From the NCBI GenBank assembly GCA_024689605.1, contig JAILDD010000099.1, positions 1 through 14,400 on the forward strand: a DNA stretch of 14,400 nucleotides, read 5' to 3'. This DNA is from Lachnospiraceae bacterium. GTDB lineage: Bacteria; Bacillota_A; Clostridia; Lachnospirales; Lachnospiraceae. The position numbers and the translations under genes were made by a program. Positions 7,814 through 14,300 of this stretch are shown in pieces (the stretch's first letter is position 1; each line of letters opens with the position of its first letter). The notes below the pieces were generated by a model. The model was not told the DNA's origin. It searched no databases and worked only from the letters and a program-made list of their open reading frames with translations.

Positions 7814-7933
7814 TCAAAATCCCGAGAAAGGATTCTTCTTTTCCAGTGCAACAAGAGAGGCAAACAGCGCCTGCAGGTCAAATATTCCATGTCCCCTGGC
7901 GCTTCCGGCCATATCGGGAAGGTTTCCTCTCAT
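7814..7933 (-). CDS. Candidate 39-residue ORF upstream of clpB (or gene remnant)
   Basis: An ORF of 39 codons beginning MRGNLPDMAGSARGHG and ending with an acidic-basic tail, EKKNPFSGF. Support: AGGAG (7940-7944) six bases before the ATG, and a plausible composition with an amphipathic, hydrophobic centre (IFDLQALFASLVAL). A stop lies shortly upstream in the same frame. No family is recognised. The Gly-His-Gly-Ile-Phe-Asp stretch resembles the C-terminal end of some larger enzymes, for example subtilase-type proteins, so this may be the decayed 3' end of a lost gene. An alternative 76-codon frame in the same place runs across the CIRCE site and is not believed. Confidence 0.35.
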   Translation of the reverse strand: MRGNLPDMAGSARGHGIFDLQALFASLVALEKKNPFSGF

Positions 7934-8034
7934 GTCAAGCTCCTGTATTCATTTCGATAGCAACAGCTAATATCCACATGCCATATTAACATTTTTTCAT
8001 GCTCCCTACTACCACAATCGTAAGCTTCCGTCTC
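7934..8034. other. Gap after the dehydrogenase gene; no gene seen
   Basis: Together with 7664-7933 this forms a 371-base interval between clpB and the dehydrogenase. Apart from the ribosome binding site of the 39-codon ORF and a short AACATTTTTTCATGCT near-palindrome (about 7988-8003), I see nothing. There is no convincing intrinsic terminator for the dehydrogenase gene. Confidence 0.4.
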
Positions 8035-8994
8035 TTAATATGCACGCTTCCTGTCCACTACGTGCAATAATTCTTCACCCTTCGTATACCGCCGCAGATT
8101 GTCCAGGCACAGTTCCATAACTTTTCTTCTGTTGTATTCAGTCTCCAGCTTCCCGGCGGCATGGGGCGTGATGATCACATTTTCCATGTCCCAGAGTTCC
8201 GATTCTCCCAAAGGTTCATCCTCAAATACATCAAGGCCCGCCCCGGCAATTATCCCACTCTTGAGTCCGGCTATGAGGGACTCTGTATCCACCGTGCTTC
8301 CCCGGCCTGCATTTATCAGTACTGCCCCGGACTTCATTCTGCTTATCACATCTCCGTTTATAATATGCCTGGTATCATCTCCGCCGGGAAGTGCCAGCGC
8401 CACCACATCGGCACGTCCGATCACCTGCCGGGCATCATCTGCCACATACAGTTCATCAAAGAATTCATGTTCTGTTTTCCGGGTCCGGCTTATACCTGTC
8501 ACATGGCATCCCATTGCTTTCATGATGGCTGCATAATGTGAGCCTATATCCCCCGTTCCGTACACGAGCACCGTGCTTCCTGACAGCACTCCTCTCCGTG
8601 CCTGCAGTTCCCAGTGCTTTTTTTCCTGCTGCCTGATATAGATATCAAGTGAACAGGCCAGTGCCAGGGTCAGCGCGGCCATATGTTCAGAAACTGCATC
8701 GCCGTAGGCCCCCGAAGCATTCGTAAGGACTGCATCCTCCTTGAGGACGCCTTCCCTGCAGTAAGTCTCGGCACCGGCCCATCCAAGCTGCAGCCATTCA
8801 AGGCACTCACATTCAGACAGCATATCCTCTGGTACCATTCCCACTATGACGCAGGCATTCTTCACATCTTCTGATGTAAGCTGATCCTTATTTTTAAAGA
8901 CCGGTTCATAACCGCTGCTTTCACTTCCTGCAGCTTTGTAAAATTCTTCTTTTTCATTTTCCGCAAGGGGAAGGGTAATAATAATCTTTTTCAT
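8035..8994 (-). CDS. D-isomer-specific 2-hydroxyacid dehydrogenase
   Basis: A cytoplasmic oxidoreductase of the D-lactate/phosphoglycerate/hydroxypyruvate dehydrogenase superfamily, reducing a 2-oxoacid to the D-hydroxyacid. 319 residues, normal for the family. Rossmann motif VYGTGDIGS (Gly146, Gly148, Gly151); catalytic triad Arg231 (NAGRGSTVD), Glu260 (VFEDEPL) and His278 (TPHAAG). The position after the second strand carries SRTRK (Arg170) instead of the acidic residue usual for NAD enzymes, which suggests NADP(H) preference (inference). The substrate cannot be read from the sequence. Start: a GTG at 9001-9003 would overlap its own Shine-Dalgarno; the ATG at 8992-8994 sits eight bases after AGG of GGTAGGTG and is preferred. 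It is flanked by non-coding DNA on both sides and has its own -10 box, so it is probably monocistronic. Confidence 0.93.
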   Translation of the reverse strand: MKKIIITLPLAENEKEEFYKAAGSESSGYEPVFKNKDQLTSEDVKNACVIVGMVPEDMLSECECLEWLQLGWAGAETYCREGVLKEDAVLTNASGAYGDAVSEHMAALTLALACSLDIYIRQQEKKHWELQARRGVLSGSTVLVYGTGDIGSHYAAIMKAMGCHVTGISRTRKTEHEFFDELYVADDARQVIGRADVVALALPGGDDTRHIINGDVISRMKSGAVLINAGRGSTVDTESLIAGLKSGIIAGAGLDVFEDEPLGESELWDMENVIITPHAAGKLETEYNRRKVMELCLDNLRRYTKGEELLHVVDRKRAY

Positions 8995-9000
8995 GTCATT

Positions 9001-9008
9001 CACCTACC
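9001..9008 (-). promoter_or_regulatory. Ribosome binding site that decides the dehydrogenase start
   Basis: GGTAGGTG on the minus strand. Its AGG core is eight bases from ATG 8994. The in-frame GTG lies inside the site itself, and a second ATG (8997-8999) is out of frame. Confidence 0.6.
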
Positions 9009-9060
9009 GTAATTCAACATACAAAACTATTTTTATTTTACTATATCTCATAGACAGTTA

Positions 9061-9066
9061 ATTATA
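9061..9066 (-). promoter_or_regulatory. -10 box (TATAAT) for the dehydrogenase gene
   Basis: A perfect TATAAT on the minus strand about 67 bases before the ATG, inside AT-rich DNA just after the terminator of the previous operon. The hexamer 17 bases further up (TCTGGG) is a poor -35, and TTTACA is too close, so activator dependence or a different spacing is possible. Confidence 0.45.
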
Positions 9067-9116
9067 AACTTTGTAAAGGTGTACCCAGATAAGTAAAAAT
9101 AACAGATTTACCATAC

Positions 9117-9146
9117 AAAAAAGCTGCATCACAAGACGCGGCTTTT
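9117..9146 (-). terminator. Intrinsic terminator of the GS/ANTAR operon
   Basis: Minus strand: AAAAGCCGC, a 10-base loop, then GCAGCTTTT, a nine-base stem with one G-T pair, running into six T (9117-9122). It ends transcripts from the ANTAR regulator gene. Read on the plus strand it gives only four T, so it acts mainly in the minus direction. Confidence 0.8.
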
Positions 9147-9302
9147 CCACAAATAATGAAATATAGTTTAATGTTTCCTAACATTCAAGGGGATACTGAT
9201 GCACCCTGCTGCATCCACTCCACCACACGCTCTTCATCGTAATCAGGCGCAAAGCTTTCTATAATTACCGGTACCAATAAAATCGTACAAATGCCGCCCT
9301 GT
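9147..9302 (-). other. 3' region of the GS/ANTAR operon: two hairpins and a coding-like tail
   Basis: Between the ANTAR stop and the terminator lie 156 bases. Two perfect inverted repeats are seen: GATGCA-6-TGCATC (9198-9215) and AATGTT-TCCT-AACATT (9170-9185). One minus frame over about 9185-9292 reads like protein (VPVIIESFAPDYDEERVVEW, then a short tail and a stop). It has no ATG start of its own outside the ANTAR gene, so it may be a remnant or chance. Confidence 0.35.
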
Positions 9303-9881
9303 TTACAGGTCATCCAGTATGCGCTCCGCCGCCCGGCCCCTTGAGATGCCGTTATCCATTGCCATCTTGCCGATGTAGCGGTGGGCCTCATCCTCAGACA
9401 TTTTCTTTTTGTTTATCAGAAGAAGCTTGGCTTTATTGACTACCCGCATCTCCTCCATCTTTTCCTCTGCCTTGTTCACCTTTGCTTCCAGCCTGTGCAT
9501 CTTGTTCTGGGTAGCCACAAGGAACCGGACGCTTTTGTCTATCCGTCCTTTAGGCGAGGGTTTCGGCATCACCATTATGCCCTGTTCCGTCACACGGTCC
9601 AGCACATCTTCAAATATATCCTGGGGAACAACCATGAGCACAGAAGCATCACACTGGTCCACTATGTCAAGGGCCAGCTCCTCACCGCTTTCATCCGGCA
9701 GGGGCGCATTGATGATAACGAGGTCGTAGTACCTTTCCAGCACATAACGCCTCGCCATCGCCCCGCTTTTCCTGGACTCAACGGTAATGACATCCATAAG
9801 GGATCTCTTTATAAGTGTCTCAAACTGCTCCGAGGCCGAGACTATCAACGCCGAATGCACTGTGTCGTCATGTTTCGGCAT
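9303..9881 (-). CDS. ANTAR-domain RNA-binding regulator with a degenerate receiver domain
   Basis: A 192-residue predicted transcription antiterminator. Residues 1-120 have the receiver fold (SALIVSASEQF; YYDLVIINAPLPDESGEE; VMPKPSPKG). The usual phosphoacceptor Asp is Asn58, the acidic pair after strand 1 is Ser-Ala-Ser, and the Thr/Ser of strand 4 is Val, so it is a pseudo-receiver. A coiled-coil linker (about 128-147) leads to an ANTAR domain at about 145-192 (VVNKAKLLLINKKKMSEDEA, then the GISRGRAAERIL helix). ANTAR proteins bind paired hexaloop hairpins in nascent RNA and prevent termination. GAGGAGG lies six bases before the ATG. The gene is 30 bases after the glutamine-synthetase-like gene, clearly in one operon. 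Similar glnA-ANTAR pairs are known in clostridia (NitR in solventogenic species), so nitrogen control is the likely job. Confidence 0.9.
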   Translation of the reverse strand: MPKHDDTVHSALIVSASEQFETLIKRSLMDVITVESRKSGAMARRYVLERYYDLVIINAPLPDESGEELALDIVDQCDASVLMVVPQDIFEDVLDRVTEQGIMVMPKPSPKGRIDKSVRFLVATQNKMHRLEAKVNKAEEKMEEMRVVNKAKLLLINKKKMSEDEAHRYIGKMAMDNGISRGRAAERILDDL

Positions 9882-9911
9882 GGGTTACCTCCTCAGCACA
9901 TAGTTAGGTAG

Positions 9912-11084
9912 TTACTCGGTATATTCCCTGATTATCTCCGCAGGAACATACTGTTTTACAAATTCGCTTTCCTTTGCAAGCTTTGCGGCTTCCTTCTTTG
10001 AGCCCGGAAGAAAGGCATCATCTTCATTCATTTCTGCAGGCAGGGCAAGCTTCCTCTCTATACCAGAAAGCCCTGCGTATATCAGAAGCGCATATACCAG
10101 ATAAGGGTTGCTGCCGGCATCCGGGCTTCGCAGTTCTGCCCTAGTCTTGCCTTTATAGCTTTCAATATACATAAGCTCAGACTGTCCCAGTCCCGACCAG
10201 TTTACACGATCAGGAGCCGTATTGTTGCCCAAACGGGAATATGATGAATCCGTAGGGTTAAGGAAAATCGTGAGATCCCTTATCTTTTCAATTATGCCAG
10301 CTGCCGCATATTTTATGACATCATTGCCCTCGTTATCCACAGCATACATATTTATGTGATAACCGTTTCCCGGCATATCCGCAAGGGGCAGCGGCGAAAA
10401 GTCAGCGGTCAGGCCATACCTGTTTGCCACAGTGCTGACAGCCATCTTAAATGTAGTCATCTGGTCGGCTGCCTTAAGGGGCCTTGCATAATGGAAATCT
10501 ATCTCATTCTGACCCGGGCCCTTTTCATGATGCGATCTTTCCGGACGGAGGCCCATTTTTTCTATGGTAAGGGTTATCTCACGCCTTATGTTCTCGCATT
10601 TATCAAGGGGTGCTATATCCATATATCCTGCATGGTCATAGGGGTTCTTTGTGGCATTCCCCTCGTCATCATTGGAAAAAAGATAGAACTCAGTCTCATT
10701 GCCAAAACGGAACTCCACTCCGGCCTCCTCAGCCTTCTGAATCGCTTTTTTAAGGATGTACCTGGTATCCGCCGCAAAAAGCTCGCCGTCCGGGGTATAT
10801 ACATCACAGAACATCCTGAGTACCCTTCCGCTGTCGGGACGCCAGGGCAGTATAGCCATGGTATCGGGATCCGGCTTAAGATAGAGGGACGCGTATTCGC
10901 TGTCAGCAAATCCGGCAATGGACCTGGTGCTGATCTGTATGCCGTCCTCAAAAGACTTTTTCACTTCTCCCGGCATAACGGATATATTTTTCTGGACGCC
11001 GTAGGCATCCCTGAAAGCAAGTCGGATGAACTTTACATCCCCTTCCTCAATATACTTTAAAACCTCTTCCATAGTATACTCCAT
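9912..11084 (-). CDS. Glutamine-synthetase-family protein, short and atypical
   Basis: A 390-residue protein of the glutamine synthetase type I fold (normally about 440-470). The N-terminal beta-grasp domain is residues 1-100; the catalytic domain follows. Kept: metal ligands Glu130/Glu132 (FGNETEF), Glu187 and Glu194 (HHEKGPGQNEIDF), His243 (GNGYH), and the TRAELRSPD strand with Glu317 and Arg319. Changed when aligned by eye to B. subtilis GlnA: the ammonium-site Asp in DGSSIEGF is Ser52 (STRSIAGF), the flap Glu of YEAP is Thr289 (NTAP), and the Arg residues of NRSPLIRIP are replaced. The C-terminus is about 20 residues shorter and an internal segment is missing. It is therefore either a divergent glutamine synthetase or a ligase for another amine or acid. 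Start: GTG at 11088-11090 touches the Shine-Dalgarno; ATG 11082-11084 is eight bases from GGAGG and is chosen. Confidence 0.88.
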   Translation of the reverse strand: MEYTMEEVLKYIEEGDVKFIRLAFRDAYGVQKNISVMPGEVKKSFEDGIQISTRSIAGFADSEYASLYLKPDPDTMAILPWRPDSGRVLRMFCDVYTPDGELFAADTRYILKKAIQKAEEAGVEFRFGNETEFYLFSNDDEGNATKNPYDHAGYMDIAPLDKCENIRREITLTIEKMGLRPERSHHEKGPGQNEIDFHYARPLKAADQMTTFKMAVSTVANRYGLTADFSPLPLADMPGNGYHINMYAVDNEGNDVIKYAAAGIIEKIRDLTIFLNPTDSSYSRLGNNTAPDRVNWSGLGQSELMYIESYKGKTRAELRSPDAGSNPYLVYALLIYAGLSGIERKLALPAEMNEDDAFLPGSKKEAAKLAKESEFVKQYVPAEIIREYTE

Positions 11085-11090
11085 AGTCAC

Positions 11091-11099
11091 TCCCTCCCC
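11091..11099 (-). promoter_or_regulatory. Ribosome binding site that decides the GS-like gene start
   Basis: GGGGAGGGA on the minus strand, ending directly at the GTG codon 11090 but eight bases (from GGAGG) before ATG 11084. The ATG is therefore the better start, two codons shorter than the longest frame. Confidence 0.65.
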
Positions 11100-11111
11100 A
11101 TGGTCATGGTT

Positions 11112-11140
11112 ATTCTATTAGTTAGTTATTAATGTTACAT
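11112..11140 (-). promoter_or_regulatory. Weak promoter candidate before the GS-like gene
   Basis: Minus strand: -10 TAGAAT (11112-11117, 5/6), a 17-base spacer and -35 ATGTAA (11135-11140, 3/6), in AT-rich DNA between the inverted-repeat element and the gene. It would give a leader of only about 20 bases, too short for antitermination. If ANTAR control acts on this operon, transcription must start further upstream. Confidence 0.3.
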
Positions 11141-11212
11141 GCACCGGATAGATTCATCTGGCGGTGTAAAGTGAGCTTTAGCAGTTCTCGGAAATGCTAC
11201 ACTCCCCAGGAA

Positions 11213-11236
11213 CGCCCCGCCACGGAAGGCGGGGCG
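11213..11236. repeat. GC-rich hairpin with 9-bp stem and 6-base loop
   Basis: CGCCCCGCC (11213-11221), loop ACGGAA (plus strand), GGCGGGGCG (11228-11236); the stem is perfect. No T-run follows on either strand, so it is not a standard intrinsic terminator. Confidence 0.85.
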
Positions 11237-11245
11237 AGTGAACAA

Positions 11246-11263
11246 CGCTACATGGATGTAGCG
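11246..11263. repeat. Second perfect hairpin inside the element
   Basis: Plus strand CGCTAC-ATGGAT-GTAGCG, six pairs closing a six-base loop, with two further A-T pairs possible inside the loop. It is nine bases from the GC-rich hairpin. Short repeats GTGAAC flank it on both sides (11238-11243 and 11265-11270). Confidence 0.85.
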
Positions 11264-11364
11264 TGTGAACGGTTCCGGACGTTTCTTAAGTCCTTGGCAT
11301 TTCCGTAAGAACTGCTTAGCGAACGACCCCACCGACAGATGAACTATACGGTGCGAGATAATTA

Positions 11365-14300
11365 TTATATCGTCGATATCCTGGGGGATATGTCCTCCAG
11401 TACATCCAGCAGTATCCTTACGGTATCAAGGGATGTGAACATCGTCACACCGTTCATGATAGCACAGCGCCTGATCTCTATTCCGTCACTGTAATGTATG
11501 CCTGACAGTATCGCCCTGGTATTGATGATGTAGCTTACATAGCCTGCCCTTATGGACCGTAGTATCTCATCGCTGCCGTCGCTTATCTTGCCGCGGATGC
11601 GTGTACGGATCCCATGCTCCTTGAGGTACATGGCTGTTCCCACGGTTCCCTCGATGTTAAAGCCCAGCTCATAGAAACGTCTGATAAGCGGAAGCGCCTC
11701 ATCCTTGTCCTCATCCGCAAGGGTAACCATTACGGTACCGTATTCCTTCATCTTGATGCCCGAAGCCTGCAGAGCTTTGTACAGTGCCCTCTTAAGGCTC
11801 TTGTCATAGCCTATGGCTTCACCGGTGGATTTCATTTCAGGCGAGAGATATGCATCCATTCCATTCAGCTTTTCAAAGGAGAATGCCGGTGCCTTTACAT
11901 ACCAGAAATCTTTTTCCCTGGTGATGGTATCAGCAAGTCCCTGTTCCTTCAGGCTCTCCCCAAGCATTACCTTCGTTGCGATATCCACAAGGGATACGCC
12001 TGTTGACTTAGAAAGGAAAGGTACACTCCTGGATCCTCTAGGATTAACCTCTATAATATACACGCTGTCATCCTTATCCACGATAAACTGGATATTATAC
12101 AGACCCACAATGCCTATGCCGATTCCAAGCTTCCTTGTATACTCCCATATGGTATCTTTGACTTTCTGTGAGATCGAGAAAGGCGGATAAACGCTCATGC
12201 TGTCACCAGAGTGCACGCCCGTACGCTCTACCAGCTCCATGATCCCCGGCAGGAATACACTTTCGCCGTCACATACCGCATCTATTTCCACTTCCTTGCC
12301 CACTATATACTTGTCAACAAGCACGGGCCTGTCTGCATCGATCTCAACGGCATTCTTTAAGTAATGGACCAGCATCTCCTCATTTGCAACGATCTCCATT
12401 GCCCTGCCCCCCAGAACGAAGGAAGGACGTACAAGGACGGGATAGCCGATCTTTTCTGCTGCCTTTATGCCGTCAGGTATATTGGTAACCGCAAGGCCCT
12501 CGGGATGAGGTATGCCAAGCCTATTGATGACATTTTCAAATGCATCCCTGTCCTCTGCTGCAAATATGGCCTCGCACCCGGTACCTATGATCTTTACGCC
12601 TCTTTTTGCAAGGGGTTCTGCAAGATTGACCGCAGTCTGGCCGCCTAAGGATGTAATGACACCCATAGGATTTTCCAGTTCTATGATGTTCATGATATCC
12701 TCTACAGTGAGAGGCTCGAAATAAAGCTTGTCTGCCGTAGTATAGTCAGTGGAAACCGTTTCCGGATTGTTGTTGATGACTATGGCTTCATAGCCTCTTT
12801 CATGGATTGTCTTTACGGCATGGACTGTGGAATAGTCGAATTCCACGCCCTGTCCAATCCTTATAGGACCCGAACCGAGAACTATTATCTTTTTATTGTC
12901 CGAAACTACGGATTCATTTTCGTCCTCATAAGTTGAGTAGAAATAAGGAACATAGCTTTCAAACTCGCTGGCACAGGTATCGATCATCTTGTAGACCGGA
13001 CGTATGCCATAGGAACGCCTGAGGTCCCAGACATCATCCTCTGAACATCCCAAAAGCTCAGCAATGTAAGAGTCCGAAAATCCCATCCTCTTTGCTTCAT
13101 ACAGGGTATCCCTGTCGATAACGGGCTTTCCGTTTTCATCAAGCCTGCATGTTTCTTCCAGCTTTATCTCGTGGTCCACTATCATCTTGATCTTATCAAG
13201 GAAGAACATGTCGATCTTGGTCCTTGAATAGATGGTCTGAGGATCGGCACCCAGCCATAAAAGCTCAGAGATTGCATATATGCGGTCGTCCGTACCCTCT
13301 TCGATATATGAAAGGAGCTTTTCGATGGCTTCCTTCCTATTTTCAGGCTCCGGCTTGTCCGAAAGATTCTCCACATCAAATTTTGCAAGATGGATATGGT
13401 TCTTTCCGTCTTCCAGTGAACGGATGGCCTTGAGAAGGCTTTCCTCCAGAGTCCTGCCCACGCTCATGGTCTCTCCGGTAGCTTTCATCTGGGTAGAAAG
13501 CACATTCGATGCCAGGGTGAACTTATCAAAAGGGAACCTGGGCATCTTGGTCACAACATAATCCAGTGCCGGCTCAAAGCAGGCCGGTGTATTGGCAAGC
13601 TCGATTTCGTCAAGGTTCATTCCTATTGCTATCTTTGCGGATACCCTCGCTATAGGATAGCCGCTGGCCTTGGATGCAAGGGCCGATGAACGTGACACCC
13701 TGGGATTGACTTCTATTACATAATAGTTAAAGGATTCCGGATCAAGGGCAAACTGCACATTGCATCCGCCCTTTATCTTAAGCGCCCTGATTATCCTCAA
13801 AGCACTGTCCCTTAACATATGGTACTCTTTATTCGTTAATGTCTGGCTGGGAGCCACTACGATGGAATCACCCGTATGTATGCCCACGGGATCGAGGTTT
13901 TCCATGTTGCAGACGGTGATGGCCGTATCATTCGCATCACGCATTACCTCGTATTCGATCTCCTTATAGCCCTTGATGCTCTTCTCTACCAGCACCTGAT
14001 GGACCGGGGACAGCGCAAGTGCATTCTTCATCCTCTCCCGCATCTCTTCCTCGTCATTGGCAAAACCGCCGCCGGTTCCGCCAAGGGTAAAGGCAGGCCT
14101 TAATATTACGGGATAGCCTATCTGTTCTGCTGCCGCAAGGCCTTCTTCCATGCTCTCAGCAATGGCAGAGGGGACCACCGGCTCCCCAAGGCTTTCACAC
14201 AGTTCCTTGAACTGTTCCCGGTCCTCAGCCTTGCGGATGCTCTCCGCATCTGTTCCCAAAAGCTCTATCTCACATTCATCAAGCACGCCCTTGTCATAGA

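Larger units (their letters stand above)
11141..11354. repeat. 214-bp inverted-repeat element (MITE-like or structured RNA)
   Basis: The outer arms are GCACCGGATAG (A) TTCATCTGGCGGTG on the plus strand (11141-11166) and its imperfect reverse complement at 11330-11354; they differ by two substitutions and one indel. The similarity continues inward: GCAGTTCTCGGAAATGC (11181-11197) against 11297-11315 inverted. Between the arms are two strong hairpins (11213-11236 and 11246-11263). The element starts 10 bases after the carB stop and ends about 57 bases before the GS-like start. No target-site duplication is evident. The long near-symmetry suggests a miniature inverted-repeat transposable element or another small mobile repeat; a folded leader RNA is the alternative. 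A 65-codon frame inside it shows no gene features. Confidence 0.7.

Noticed and set aside
7660..7890. A 76-codon minus-strand frame running into the clpB start
   Set aside because: It crosses the CIRCE-like operator and the clpB ribosome binding site, and has a Leu/Arg/His-rich chance composition. A shorter frame in the same interval has the better Shine-Dalgarno.
10356..11060. A 234-codon plus-strand frame
   Set aside because: Antisense to the GS-like gene whose motifs are clear; it has no recognisable domain or ribosome binding site and is a shadow of codon use on the other strand.
11213..11236. The GC-rich hairpin as an intrinsic terminator
   Set aside because: A strong stem but no T-run after it on either strand.
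11135..11332. A 65-codon minus-strand frame across the inverted-repeat element
   Set aside because: It begins at GTG without a ribosome binding site, lies wholly over the inverted-repeat element and reads through its hairpins; composition is basic and irregular, as for a chance frame.
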